Origin: Aplectana chamaeleonis | Taxonomy: Eukaryota > Nematoda > Chromadorea > Rhabditida > Cosmocercidae | DNA length: 64,000 nt | Assembly: GCA_029168955.1 (NCBI GenBank) | Contig: JAPDOI010000115.1 | Span: forward strand, 1,314,001 to 1,378,000 | Direction of reading: 5' to 3' | Shown: positions 1 to 10,871 of the stretch, piece by piece | How the letters are laid out: each line of letters begins with the position of its first letter | Numbering within the stretch: position 1 is the stretch's first letter | Program-made: the position numbers and the translations under genes | The notes under the pieces: model-generated | Seen by the model: only the letters and a program-made list of their open reading frames with translations | What the model was told of the DNA's origin: nothing | The model's database searches: none

Positions 1-110
1 ATCACCGCCGTTCCTGGCATCTCAGAAATTTCTAAGTAAGTGAAAACATCTCAGTGAAAACGTGATAAAACGATTGATTACGTCTTGATGTGTTTACCTT
101 GAGCACAGCC

Positions 111-181
111 GGTATAAAAGCCGCCTCATCCCACTGGAATCCTCATTCGGTATTCTGATGCCGGCCCTGAAAGGTGACTTC
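111..181 (+). promoter_or_regulatory. Core promoter of R1 copy 1 (TATA, initiator, +27 block)
   Basis: GGTATAAAAG lies at 111-120. A TCATTCGG initiator has its A at 145, 32 bp after the first T of the TATA box. AAGGTGAC starts at 171, which is +27. The same spacing recurs at 4610, 7813 (minus) and 14221, and the initiator-to-AAGGTG spacing also recurs at 22 kb (minus). TATA plus TCAKT initiator plus an element near +28 is the known layout of arthropod RNA polymerase II core promoters. Activity is inferred. Confidence 0.6.
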
Positions 182-961
182 GAGTCACTCTCCGGAGGCC
201 AGCATAATTTTGGCTGTGCTGGGAGGATACAGTGGGTATCCTCACGGCGGGGGGGGGGGGTGTGAGCTACGCCGCGGTCCGCAGAGGGTGGCTCCTCACC
301 GCAGACCTCGGTGATGATTACGCGCATGTTGCGGACAGGGCAGGGCTTCCTGTGCTGTGGACCTTCAAATTCGTGAAATTTACGAGGTAAGTCTCCACCC
401 ATTTTCGAGGGTAAATTCACCTTATTTTTGCGGTAAATTGGACCCTCTCTCGCTGCCAGTTCGCACGATTTTCACGGGATATTCACCCCATTCTCACCTA
501 TCCTAGCGGCAAATTCACCCATACAGTGAATTTAACGCTGCAAATTAAGACTTCATGCAGACTTCTACATGAGCATCGTCTTTTTTGTTGAGGCATCAAG
601 TCTCGAATTGGCAGAGATCTTACATGGTATAGTAAACTCCAAATACCGTGCGGTACCGATTGCCACGATAGCCGTAAAATGGCGTGTGTGATGGTGCAGA
701 TGCAGAATCCATGGTAAAAGCGACGCCTATTTTATTGATTAGCTGCGGAAATCTTGAAAAAAACTTTCACGCCTCCTTCGGAAAGCGGTAATTTCAGGTA
801 GAAATGTTCATAAAAGTGGCAGTGAAATGTGACTGAGAGTTAATAAGGGTACTGGCTTGGTAATTGAAGGGATTTTGGGTAATCAGACAAGAATTTCAAC
901 CTCGTTTGTTATCTATTCACTCTGACTATAAGGCTGCTCGGTTTCATTTCTTCAATCAGAG

Positions 962-2440
962 TTTTGACCAACAGTAAGATCGGCCCACACCCGAAGTTTT
1001 CCTTCCTTGCCGATTTTTGGTTTTAAATGTTTTTTTTCGAATCGCAGCCAACACTAAAATCAACCTCCACCCGGGGATTACCTCCCTTGCCTGACGGTGC
1101 AGCCGAAGGCTGCACCGTCCATCCAGGGTCTCAAATGATTTAAACCACTCCGAATTGCAGCCAACACGAAAATCAGCCCCCACCCGGGGATTACCTCCTT
1201 TGCCTGACGGTGCAGCCGAAGGCTGCACCGTCCATCCAGGGTTTCAAATGATTTGAACCACTCCGAATTGCAGCCAACACGAAAATCAGCCCCCACCCAG
1301 GGATTACCTCCCTTGCCTGACGGTGCAGCCGAAGGCTGCACCGTCCATCCAGGGTCTCAAATGATTTAAACCACTCCGAATTGCAGCCAACACTAAAATC
1401 AGCCTCCACCCGGGGATTACCTCCCTTGCCTGACGGTGCAGCCGAAGGCTGCACCGTCCATCCAGGGTTTCAAATGATTTAAACCACTCCGAATTGCAGC
1501 CAACACGAAAATCAGCCCCCACCCGGGGATTACCTCCCTTGCCTGACGGTGCAGCCGAAGGCTGCACCGTCCATCCAGGGTCTCAAATGATTTAAACCAC
1601 TCCGAATTGCAGCCAACACGAAAATCAGCTGCACCGTCCATCCAGGGTCTGAAATGATTTAAACCACTCCGAATTGCAGCCAACACGAAAATCAGCCCCC
1701 ACCCGGGGATTACCTCCCTTGCCTGACGGTGCAGCCGAAGGCTGCACCGTCCATCCAGGGTCTCAAATGATTTAAACCACTCCGAATTGCAGCCAACACG
1801 AAAATCAGCCCCCACACGGGGATTACCTCCCTTGCCTGACGGTGCAGCCGAAGGCTGCACCGTCCATCCAGGGTCTCAAATGATTTAAACCACTCCGGAT
1901 TGCAGCCAACACTAAAATCAGCCTCCACCCGGGGATTACCTCCCTTGCATGACGGTTCAGCCGAAGGCTGCACCGTCCATCCAGGGTTTCAAATGATTTA
2001 AACCCCTCCGAATTGCAGCCAACACGAAAATCAGCCCCCACCCGGGGATTACCTCCCTTGCCTGACGGTGCAGCCGAAGGCTGCACCGTCCATCCAGGGT
2101 TTCAAATGATTTAAACCACTCTGAATTGCAGCCAACACGAAAATCAGCCTCCACCCGGGGATTACCTCCCTTGCCTGACGGTGCAGCCGAAGGCTGCACC
2201 GTCCATCCAGGGTCTCAAATGATTTAAACCACTCCGAATTGCAGCCAACACGAAAATCAGCCCCCACCCGGGGATTATCTCCCTTGCCTGACGGTGCAGC
2301 CGAAGGTTGCACCGTCCATCCACGGTTTCAAATGATTTAAACCACTCCGAATTGCAGCCAACACGAAAATCAGCCCCCACCCGGGGATTACCTCCCTTGC
2401 CTGACGGTGCAGCCGAAGGCTGCACCGTCCAATCTGGGTT
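962..2440 (-). repeat. Satellite array A, 113 bp unit with a hairpin
   Basis: About 12 units of 113 bp follow a degenerate first unit (962-1090). Each unit carries a near-perfect 12 bp stem, GACGGTGCAGCC / GGCTGCACCGTC, with a GAA loop on the plus strand. The hairpins start at 1093, 1206, 1319, 1432, 1545, 1725, 1838, 1951, 2064, 2177, 2290 and 2403. The 180 bp step after 1545 reflects a 46 bp deletion near 1628. The strand is set so that the unit aligns with array B. Short frames (87 aa) repeating on the minus strand are a by-product of the repeat. Confidence 0.95.
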
Positions 2441-2552
2441 TCAAGTGATTTCAACCTGATATCTCTATTCTTGCTTCCGCGGTTGCACCGGCAATCCCTT
2501 TTCCACCGCCAAACAACCGTTCCTATGTGATTATTTATTGAGAATGCGGTTG

Positions 2553-3206
2553 CTCCGACACTGGCAGCGGTCTCCTACGGGAGTCGGCTGGGAGTCCTAG
2601 CCTCATCAGCTATAGGGCTCCTGTTTGCCACATGTAGGAGTCCTATTTGTCTCCTGTAGGAGACCGAACCGTGCACAGCAGTTGAACGAAATCTCATTTT
2701 GGAGGGAATTTCAAATACGGCTTCAAGGAAGAATCTGAACCTCCTTCGGCTTCCCTTGATTACTTTTCTTGAAGCGTAAAAATAGCTCATCCATGGCTAC
2801 TTGTCTGCCAAATTCAAAAATTGCCTTCGGGATTGAGCTCAGTAATAGCTCTTGATCTCCTCACTCGATTTTGGTCCTCTCTCGGACTTTGATGCATGGC
2901 CATTGTCTGTCCACCCCATCCTTGTGCGCCTCGTATGCGGCGCGAGTTTGCATCGACTGTTCAACGTGTACCTACGTCTGATTGGCCGTTCTCTGGTTTA
3001 AGACGTCATTTAAAATGCTTGCCTGCGTCAGCTGCGGCTGCCACAGCATAACTGGCGCCCGATGTACCGCGCGCGACGCGCAATGCGGCTCTATGACCTG
3101 TAGGAGACCGCTTCTCTCTAGTCCGGTCATCCACACAACAAAACACCTCCTGTGGTTGACCACGGTGGTCGTTTTCTCCCGTAGGAGACCGCCGCCAGTG
3201 TCAGAG
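2553..3206 (+). mobile_element. Small TIR element E1, rich in TCCTACAGGA words
   Basis: It starts CTCCGACACTGGCAGCGG and ends with the inverse CGCCGCCAGTGTCAGAG. The end regions are filled with the near-palindromic word TCCTACAGGA or TCCTGTAGGA. The interior block near 2700-2715 (TTGGAGGGAATTTCAAATA) is shared, inverted, with E2. The length, 654 bp, is close to that of E2 (641 bp). No transposase frame is present; a MITE-like element is the best description. Confidence 0.65.
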
Positions 3207-3208
3207 TC

Positions 3209-3849
3209 TCCGACACTGGCAGCGGAGTCCTACGGGAGAAAACTACGATCGCGGTCTCCTACAGGAGCTGTTCTGTCCTGTGGGAGACCGAACTAGAGCG
3301 AAGCGGTCTCCTACAGGACATGCTGCCGCATCGCTTCCACTGGGTCTCCTACAGGACAAAACAACTCCGGTAGTTGTCCAGGAACGCGCACGTTGAACCA
3401 TTGATCGAACCCGCGCGGTGTACGATACACGTGTGCATGGGGTGGAGAGCTGATTCGCCCATGCAGGTTCACAGAGGCGCCCCTCTCATTGATTGACTGG
3501 GGTGCTTAGGAGCCGAATTTCTTCCTTGATGAAAAGTGAGGGAGGAATGTAATGGGGCTTAATGGCCTACACTAATTTTTGCCGTTGACAAAATCGTCAA
3601 CGAAGAAGTGTGAAAATCATGCTTCGATTTAAAAGAAATTCGAAAACAAGGCAGTTTTGGCTTGATTCCAGCAAACGTTATTTGAAATTCCCTCCAAGCT
3701 ACCGTACAAGTTTCGGTCTCCTACAGGAGAATAATAGGACTCCTACAGGAGTATCACAGGACTCCTACAGGGGAAAATCAGGACTCCTGTTGCAGGGGAG
3801 ACTAGGACTCCCAGCCGACTCCTGTAGGAGTCCGCTGCCAGTGTCGGAG
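3209..3849 (-). mobile_element. Small TIR element E2, inverted partner of E1
   Basis: It is the reverse-orientation relative of E1, abutting it with about 2 bp between them, so the ends read CAGTGTCAGAG then TCTCCGACACTGG. It ends GCTGCCAGTGTCGGAG at 3849. E1 plus E2 form a 1.3 kb inverted repeat whose outer 130 bp are best conserved. Words TCCTACAGGA/TCCTGTAGGA occur near 3258, 3310, 3348, 3718, 3741 and 3820. Only the shared TIRs and words support the element call. Confidence 0.6.
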
Positions 3850-4262
3850 TGCACTGGAATTACAGGCGTGATTCCCGGTGTTCGTTGTGTAATTGCACCA
3901 TACACTATATTTTACGGCTATCGTGGCAATTTGTACCGCACGGTATTTTTCGTCTAGTACATGGTATAAGATGGGTTGATCTGCTCCTCTACCGCGCGCG
4001 GTATCATCCCTTCCGCTTCCCTTCGACTTCCCACGGCGGGTTGTTGGCGAATACGACCCCTGGTCAGACACACCACCACGCCGAATATTATATGTAAGGA
4101 TAAGGATCATACCGCACTGGCAAAATGTCCGGTCCGGCATTTCTGCTCCACTCAGACGAAAATTTCGGATCTCCCGAGGGGGGAAACGGAGATACTCCGC
4201 CGGCACACCACCCCGGCAGCTCCGAACAAACCAGCGGGGGAGTCCCGATTGAATAGGAGTCC

Positions 4263-4499
4263 GTCCACAATACCAATTTGAGACTTGATGCTTTGGGGAA
4301 AGCGGCCTTTATCACGCTCTGTTATCATTGGGCATCAAATTCACCTTTAGCGCCGTCATCGAAGCTTATCCGCGCAAAGGGTGAATTTGCTGAGCGGTTG
4401 GATATCAGTCAGCGCAAAGAGTGAAAATATCGCCAGCGCTAACATGTTAATGCATATCAGTTGTTGAGCGGCTGAATATCAATCAGCGCAAAGGGTGAA
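4263..4499. other. Spacer between R1 copies with a short iterated motif
   Basis: There is no coding frame. TGAGCGG(T/C)TG(G/A)ATATCA followed by GTCAGCGCAAAG-type sequence occurs at about 4391 and again at about 4464, a 73 bp step, and GCGCAAAGGGTGAA also occurs near 4372. The role is unknown. Confidence 0.5.
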
Positions 4500-5423
4500 A
4501 TCACCGCCGTTCCTGGCATCTCAGAAATTTCTAAGTAAGTGAAAACATCTCAGTGAAAACGTGATAAAACGATTGATTACGTCTTGATGTGTTTACCTTG
4601 AGCACAGCCGGTATAAAAGCCGCCTCATCCCACTGGAATCCTCATTCGGTATTCTGATGCCGGCCCTGAAAGGTGACTTCGAGTCACTCTCCGGAGGCCA
4701 GCATAATTTTGGCTGTGCTGGGAGGATACAGTGGGTATCCTCACGGCGGGGGTGGGAGGTACGCGGCGGGCCGCAGGGGGTGGCTCCTCACCGCAGACCT
4801 GGGTGGTGATTCCGCGCATGTTGCGGACAGGGCGGGGCTTCCTGTGCTGTGGACCTTCAAATTCGTGAAATTTACGAGGTAAGCTCACCCATTTTTCGAG
4901 GTAAATTCACCTTATTTTTGCGGTAAATTGGACCCTCTCTCGCTGCCAGTTCGCACGATTTTCACGGGATATTCACCCCATTCTCACCTATCCTAGCGGC
5001 AAATTCACCCATACAGTGAATTTAACGCTGCAAATTAAGACTTCATGCAGACTTCTACATGAGCATCGTCTTTTTTGTTGAGGCATCAAGTCTCGAATTG
5101 GCAGAGATCTTACATGGTATAAGATGGGTTGATCTGCTCCTCTACCGCGCGCGGTATCATCCCTTCCGCTTCCCTTCGACTTCCCACGGCGGGTTGTTGG
5201 CGAATACGACCCCTGGTCAGACACACCACCACGCCGAATATTATATGTAAGGATAAGGATCATACCGCACTGGCAAAATGTCCGGTCCGGCATTTCTGCT
5301 CCACTCAGACGAAAATTTCGGATCTCCCGAGGGGGGAAACGGAGATACTCCGCCGGCACACCACCCCGGCAGCTCCGAACAAACCAGCGGGGGAGTCCCG
5401 ATTGAATAGGAGTCCGTCCACGA
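4500..5423 (+). mobile_element. R1 repeat copy 2, uninterrupted
   Basis: It matches copy 1 and shows the empty site (CTTACATGGTATAAGATGGG near 5110-5129) for the 3.3 kb insertion. Homology ends at about 5423, where copy 1 continues AATACCAATTTG and copy 2 continues GATACTATCTCG. Just downstream, 5487-5523 (CTTCGGGGGTCGGACCTGCT then CCGCGCGCGGTCGCG) is shared with the palindrome arms at 14850-14886. No coding frame is credible. Confidence 0.7.
4610..4680 (+). promoter_or_regulatory. Core promoter of R1 copy 2
   Basis: GGTATAAAAG is at 4610-4619. The TCATTCGG initiator A is at 4644, 32 bp after the first TATA T. AAGGTGAC starts at 4670, again +27. Spacing is identical to copy 1. Confidence 0.6.
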
Positions 5424-5614
5424 TACTATCTCGGGTGTCTTCCTTTCCCCATTAGCGGCATGGGCTCTGTTCGAGTGCGAGTAAGGGGCTTCGGGGGTCG
5501 GACCTGCTCCGCGCGCGGTCGCGTCGCGGACATGCGCTGAACACTGCTCGGAAGCAATCCCTCGGCACAAAGGCTCTCGGCAGTGGTCCAATCGTCAGCA
5601 ATGTCAACATAACG

Positions 5615-5752
5615 TCGGCATGGATCCTGAAGATACTTCGCGTTCACTGTTGAAGGTTGGCGCAACTCGGTGCCATATGCTATAACATAGGTGCACCGAG
5701 TCTGCGCCAACCTCCAATGGGGAACGCAAAGTCTCGTCAGGATCCGTGCCGA
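5615..5752. repeat. Foldback hairpin, about 138 bp, copy 1 of 2
   Basis: Arms TCGGCATGGATCC and GGATCCGTGCCGA enclose a long imperfect stem that continues through AAGGTTGGCGCAACTCGGTG and its inverse CACCGAGTCTGCGCCAACCT. The loop is ATATGCTATAACAT. The same structure recurs at 18220-18359 with many substitutions but the stem kept, so this is a small mobile foldback family rather than chance. Confidence 0.75.
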
Positions 5753-5759
5753 TGTTACA

Positions 5760-6300
5760 TATGAGATGATTTCGTATACGAAATTGAGCAAAGTAATATT
5801 TTGAGAGCAATTTACTAAAAAAACGTTAATTGCCACCAGAACGCCGATTATTTATTAGATTTTATAACTTGGAAGCTTTCAAACGAGTAAAAACGAGTCA
5901 CACAATATAACCTGAACGTTGAGCTGTTTAATACATGCAATCTCAAGAACATGATAGAAAAACTGGATGTGATTTAAAAAATGAGCACAAGCGTTCCAAG
6001 GCGTCTGCATGACGTTCGACGTAACAAAGAAAGCGTATTAGCCCTAAATTTTTCACACAACAGCAGCAATCAATGTGAAAACTACTAGCCCTATCGGACT
6101 AGACCGATAAATAAACCAGAAAATGGAGGAAATCGAGTGATTGCTCCCAACCATCCTGCAGAATACTCATATAATCCGGTGCACTTTTTCGTTTTGGAGT
6201 TTACTTTTTCCGAATACCAAGTTTTTGTAATACAATTGAAATTCGTTTTTTTTTTCCTTGAGAATACACCAACACCGGAAGAACATACAATGTGAGACCA
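5760..6300. other. AT-rich stretch with nothing recognised
   Basis: No coding frame, repeat or hairpin beyond chance was seen. A run of about ten T lies near 6246-6256, just before array B. Confidence 0.4.
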
Positions 6301-6316
6301 TGCTTCACAAAAGCCT

Positions 6317-7131
6317 GTGTGGACGCGTCGCTCAGGGGAGGAAATCCCCTGCATGGAGGCTAAATCTATCGTGTCTCGGGTATTTCGGGGGTGGAAATCA
6401 GTTAGAACCCTATGTGGACGGTGCAGCCGCAGGCTGCACCGCCGCTCAGGGGAGGAAATTCCCTGCGTGGAGGCTAAATCTATCGTGTATCGGGTATTTC
6501 GGGGGTGGAAATCAGTTAGAACCCTATGTGGACGGTGCAGCCGCAGGCTGCACCGTCGCTCAGGGCAGGAAATCCCTTGCGTGGAGGCTGAATCTATCGT
6601 CTATCGGGTATTTCGGGGGTGGAAATCAGTTAGAACCCTATGTGGACGGTGCAGCCGCAGGCTGCACCGTCGCTCAGGGGAGGAAATCCCCTGCGTGGAG
6701 GCTAAATCTATCGTGTCTCGGGTATTTCGGGGGTGGAAATCAGTTAGAACCCTATGTGGACGGTGCAGCCTGTGGCTGCACCGCCGCTCAGGGGAGGAAA
6801 TCCCCTGCGTGGAGGCTAAATCTATCGTGTATCGGGTATTTCGGGGGTGGAAATCAGTTAGAACCCTATGTGGACGGTGCAGCCTGCGGCTGCACCGTCG
6901 CTCAGGGGAGGAAATCCCCTGCGTGGAGGCTAAATCTATCGTGTATCGGGTATTTCGGGGGTGGAAATCAGTTAGTACCCTATGTGGACCGTGCAGCCTG
7001 CGGCTGCACCGTCGCTCAGGGGAGGAAATCCCCTGCGTGGAGGCTAAATCTATCGTGTATCGGGTATTTCGGGGGTGGAAATCAGTTTGAAAGGAAATTC
7101 CCTGCGTGGATGCTGAATCTATCGTGTTTCA
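6317..7131 (+). repeat. Satellite array B, 114 bp unit, homologous to array A inverted
   Basis: About seven units of 114 bp. Each holds GACGGTGCAGCC - loop - GGCTGCACCGTC with loops GCA, TGT or TGC, then a second hairpin CAGGGGA-GGAAA-TCCCCTG in most units. The rest of the unit aligns with the reverse complement of array A: GGGAGG.AATCCCC, GTGG.GGCT, CGTGT and AAATCA.TT.GA.ACCCT are conserved in order. The last unit is truncated near 7090-7131. Two frames stay open through the array (303 aa and 257 aa) because 114 is 3 x 38; they are not taken as genes. Confidence 0.92.
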
Positions 7132-7747
7132 TTTTCATGACTGAAACGTTAGTGGCTTTCACCAACTAGCTCTGCACCCAAAGAAATCGCAGGAAAAATG
7201 CCACTAATACTTGAATCATCCGCAGCCCAAAATAGCGGAGAAAATGGAAAAAATGGCGTGATATTGGCGCGTTACCCCGTGAATGAACACAACACGTACA
7301 GCTCGACGAACATGCCATTTTAAACAATAATGTTGATCTCCCTTTGCAATTACTTGTTTTCATTGTTTCAATGTAAGTAGTTGTATTCCCATTAGCACTT
7401 ACTGATTCCTCATTCGTTTCGTTAGTGAGTGTTGCGATGGAGCTGAAACGATAGTGATTAGCTGGGCCGCCCCGCGACCGCGCGCGGAGCAGGTCTGACC
7501 CCCGAAGCTCCATACCGGTATTCGGCTCTGTTCAGCCTCGACACTATCGGGGGACCCCTTTTTTCATACCCACGGGAGGGTGGTTTCACCGCCACGTTCC
7601 ACGGTGGGGTGCACCCCACTGTGGACCGTGGGGATACGGACCCACAGTTGGGAACCCCCCCCCCCCGCTGCGGAGAGATCCCCCTCCCCTCGGCAACCGA
7701 AATTATCCTCCGTCATCTGGTGGATCCTCCGGTAAGTGAATCGGAGC

Positions 7748-7813
7748 CACCTTCCAGGTCCGGCTCCGAAAAGCCGACTGAGGCACACTGTGAGGTGAGA
7801 AGCCTTTTATACC
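7748..7813 (-). promoter_or_regulatory. Core promoter module in left palindrome arm
   Basis: Read on the minus strand, GGTATAAAAG occupies 7813-7804. A TCAGTCGG initiator has its A at 7779, 32 bp from the TATA T at 7811. AAGGTGGC starts at 7753, which is +27. It mirrors the right-arm copy at 14221 and resembles R1 in layout but not in most other bases. Confidence 0.55.
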
Positions 7814-8771
7814 AGCAACATTGTTGAAACCTTTGTCCAAACATGTTGATGATCCTGATATCGCCAGCACCCTCGGGAGCTCCGATTCTACTCCCCCGGT
7901 TGTTCCGATGTGAACCCCGCCCCAAAAATCTCGCGGGGGACCTCGCGCGCAAGGGATTTCGGACCTCCCCCGCCCAAAAACAGCGGGGGAGATCCGAAAT
8001 TTTCGTCTGAGCAGTTCAAGTCCCGGCTTGGCAGAGTAAAACATGTCTGTTTCGTGCGTGATGATCTGTGAAGAAATTAGGATCATTCAAAAAAAACTGG
8101 AGAAACGTAAACAGCCCATTAATGACTTCATTTCTCAGCGTTTGTCCTTGTGAGAGGCTGCTATGGAGTGTTATGGGATTGGAGAACTGCAGGTGAAGGT
8201 TTCTTTGCCGACTGCAACTTCTGTGTCTCCAATTGCCGTTTAGTTCTACCTAAGGAGAACTGATGACAGCCTTACGAAAGCCATTCAAACTCTAGAAGTA
8301 CTGGAACATAAAATCGGAGGGTTTGTATTTTCTAGACATATTTTATGCTCCCAAATTCAATGCTGACTTTATGAGAACCTACCATGTAAATAATAACTTT
8401 TTAGCTCTACGGGAGAATTCGCCGCCTATAGAAAAACTCTTCGAGAAATCCGTTCTGATATTGCAGTGGCGAAGAACAGCGTACAATGACTCGCAACTAG
8501 CAGTCATTTTCGGATCAGAATTACAACATCCTTAATGTTAGCATGCAGGACTAATAAAGATTGGAACGATACTAAGGTGAAAGCAGAAACGTGGGCTCAC
8601 AGAAAGATTTTCTTAAATGTTTCAATAAAGGCTGGGCAGAAAGGTCGTTACAACTGAGAGTCCACAGAAACTGAAAAAGGTTGTGGTGCGGTTGCGCATT
8701 TTCATTGACTCAGACAAAGTGATTGCCGCACCGCCGATCAAAAACCATTGTCGGTGTCCGCCAGGCTTTAT

Positions 8772-8921
8772 GCCTCATTCATAGTTTGCCGGCCGACGTC
8801 GGACGACTCGTTATCAAATTTGATAAGTTAAGATAGATAAGATGGGTAGGGTAGGGTAGATAGATATTACACATTCGATAACGAGTCGTGCGACGTCGGT
8901 CGGGCAAGTGTGAAAGAGGCT
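8772..8921. mobile_element. Hairpin mini-element with CCGACGTCGG arms (left palindrome arm)
   Basis: Inverted arms start GCCTC(A/T)TTCA and continue through CCGACGTCGGACGACTCG to GTTATC, with an AT-rich core holding GGGTAGGGTAGGGTAG. The counterpart in the right arm is 13120-13269, where the stem is perfect; here one base differs (GTCGTGCGACG). A short TTTA-type flank may be the target duplication, but this is uncertain. The superfamily is not determined. Confidence 0.6.
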
Positions 8922-9593
8922 TTAGACGGCGGTCCGCCAGGACCCTGCCGGCGGGCCGCCAGTACGCGGGGCGAGAGCTGGCAGACCACTGGCTAGTATC
9001 TGGGACTCCCGCAACTGACTCAGACATTGGGATTGGCGGACCGCCGGCATTTCCTTGGCGAGCAAAAACCATTCCCGGTGTCGGACAGGCATTCGCCGGC
9101 GGTCCGCCAAAATCCTGCCAGCGGTTCGCTAGGACGTTGGCCGACCGCTGGCAGTCTCTTGGCTAATACCTGGCAGCCCGCTGTTGAGCAATCATTTGCC
9201 AGCGGCCCGCAAGTCTCTTGGCAGACCGATGAATCGAATTGGGTCCCTCACCGCAGAGCGTTGCGTAGGAGATCGCCTACGCAACGGTCTGGTGAGAAGG
9301 ACCACCCTACCCCTAGCCGTGGGGACTTGTCCCTCAGCTGCCAAAAATATGCTAGCCTCTGTAACAAGCCAGTAACGGTCAAAATTTCCAAGGGCTGCCC
9401 CCGATGCACAGTACCCCTTTTCGCGGCGGGACCAGCATGGATTCTTGGCACGGTTGTTCGATCAATATGCCTCACATCTCAGGCATTTCTCGGTTCCCAT
9501 GCCGTTTCTGATTCCGTTCCCGAATAAAAGCACCTACTATGCCGAGATCACCGTGCTCGGGAGCGGTATCACCCCTCGCGTGCGAGTCTCACA

Positions 9594-9796
9594 TGACGTC
9601 ATCAGGCCCCGACATCACCCCCCAATTGTGAACGGCATCACCCCTCGAGCAAGACGCGTTGATGACGTCATGAGGTCCCGAACTCACCCCTAATAGGATA
9701 CGGCATCACCCCTCGAGCAAGACGCGTTGATGACGTCATCAGACCCCAAAGTCACCCCCTAGTGGTGAACGGCATCATTCACCCATTCTGACGTCA
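9594..9796. repeat. Tandem repeats each carrying TGACGTCA (left arm)
   Basis: TGACGTCA occurs at 9594, 9663, 9731 and 9789, within about 60-70 bp degenerate units containing GGCATCACCCCTCGAGCAAG and ACGCGTTGA. TGACGTCA is the consensus CRE site for ATF/CREB bZIP factors; binding here is inference. The mirror set is at 12233-12436. Confidence 0.65.
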
Positions 9797-10526
9797 TTTG
9801 GTCCCGAAATCACCCCCATTTTGTCCAATTTAACACTATTCTACACTACAGAAGTCTTGAAAAGTTGGGAGGTCGCTTGTGCCGCATTTAAATGTGTGGT
9901 AGATTGCAACGAAACAGCAAAGCTGCCACAGCAGCGTTACCATTATCCAAGCGAGTAGCCTAACTTTCCAGGCCCTAAAATCGCAACAAACCGACAAATC
10001 TTCTTCACTACACTTTATTGACCTTTTTAAGGAAATGGAAATCGTAACAGCACCAAATAGAAATCGTAACAACATGGATGGAAAACTATTGCACGTTGCC
10101 TCACCGTGAGGAATCAAAATAACTCATGATTTACACTCTAGAGAAACTATAAATTTAAGTATGACACTAGCGTGAGATATACAATAGTATGAGATAGTAT
10201 AAGGTGAGATATGACGTAGGACAGTATGGCGTGAAATGACAATGGCATAAGCCTTTACGTCTGACCAGTATGAAATTTCACCCAAGCAAAATCCACAAAA
10301 TCACCTCGAATACGTGGGCCGGTATCGGACACCCTCAGAACGATGCGAGAGAAGGCATAAACAGGAAAACAAACAAAAATGAAGGCTATGGATTTCAAGT
10401 AAAGCACGAACAAGAAAAAACTACATCTAATGAGAACTTTTCAATGAGTACCACGATACAGAAGAAACCTCTTAATTTATTCGGTAAACGCTAGCAGTGC
10501 GATGGTATTTCAGTTTATTAGAGAAA

Positions 10527-10871
10527 ATGAGTGGTCAGCCTCGACACTTACGAGTTTTTGAGAATCCTCAATCAACAGAATTCGCCGCCATCGAGTTGTA
10601 TCGATTTTTAGAATTATCAACTTCAAAAGGCTCCAGAAATAGATCAAATTGTAAGAGGACCCTGATTAATCACCAAACGTTCAGTTTGGCCACTGCTTTC
10701 TCAACGTGGATGGAAATGACCATCGCACTGCATAACGTTGACCGATCAGATTCAGAGTTTGCCAAGACAGAGAGACACGTTTCACTCATTCTCAGTCTTC
10801 CACGGGTTCGTCACGTCTCTGGCGCTTCGCACGATGCTGGAATGAGGAGTACTTGGGTATTTTTCCCTTAA
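10527..10871 (+). other. Open frame of 114 codons kept in both palindrome arms; coding status doubtful
   Basis: From the ATG at 10527 the frame encodes MSGQPRHLRV... to a stop at 10871. The mirror frame in the right arm is 11502-11158 (minus), with two residue differences (H/Q and F/C). A longer reading would need a GTG start. I recognise no domain, signal or motif. Conservation is expected from the palindrome itself, so the frame may be accidental. Confidence 0.15.

Larger units (their letters stand above)
631..3958. mobile_element. 3.3 kb TIR element inserted in R1 copy 1, Mutator-like candidate
   Basis: The ends are inverted repeats of about 65 bp. AAATACCGTGCGGTAC at 641-656 mirrors 3933-3948, and the following block with GCCACGATAGCCGTAAAAT mirrors about 3892-3930. 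ACATGGTAT is repeated at 622-630 and 3959-3967; the full direct repeat is 11 bp (TACATGGTATA), so the exact edge is ambiguous by one or two bases. The empty site is visible near 5113-5125 in R1 copy 2. Long TIRs with a duplication near 9 bp fit Mutator-like elements. There is no transposase; the interior is satellite A and two smaller TIR elements. Confidence 0.75.
1..4262 (+). mobile_element. R1 repeat copy 1, promoter-bearing, split by a nested TIR element
   Basis: Positions 1-630 and 3959-4262 together match the uninterrupted copy at 4500-5423 nearly base for base. The left limit is unknown because homology starts at the first base of the window. The unit holds a TATA/initiator promoter near its start, a GAGGTAAG splice-donor-like word near 386-393, and a block near 4151-4176 (TCAGACGAAAATTTCGGATC) shared with the palindrome arms. 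No coding frame is credible. An LTR or a non-autonomous element end is possible, but no primer-binding site or polypurine tract was recognised, so the class is left open. Seen: the repeat and its interruption. Inferred: mobility. Confidence 0.7.

Noticed and set aside
956..2440. CRISPR array, because of regularly spaced palindromic repeats
   Set aside because: The sequence between palindromes is itself repeated, not unique spacers, and the context is eukaryotic transposons.
6258..7169. 303-codon frame with 38-residue repeats across array B
   Set aside because: The 114 bp period is three times 38, a second frame is also open, and the sequence is an inverted relative of array A, where frames close after about 87 codons. 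This is a repeat by-product.
8840..8870. Telomere-like repeats GGGTAGGGTAGGGTAG
   Set aside because: Only three short units lie inside a hairpin mini-element and they do not match the TTAGG or TTAGGG order.
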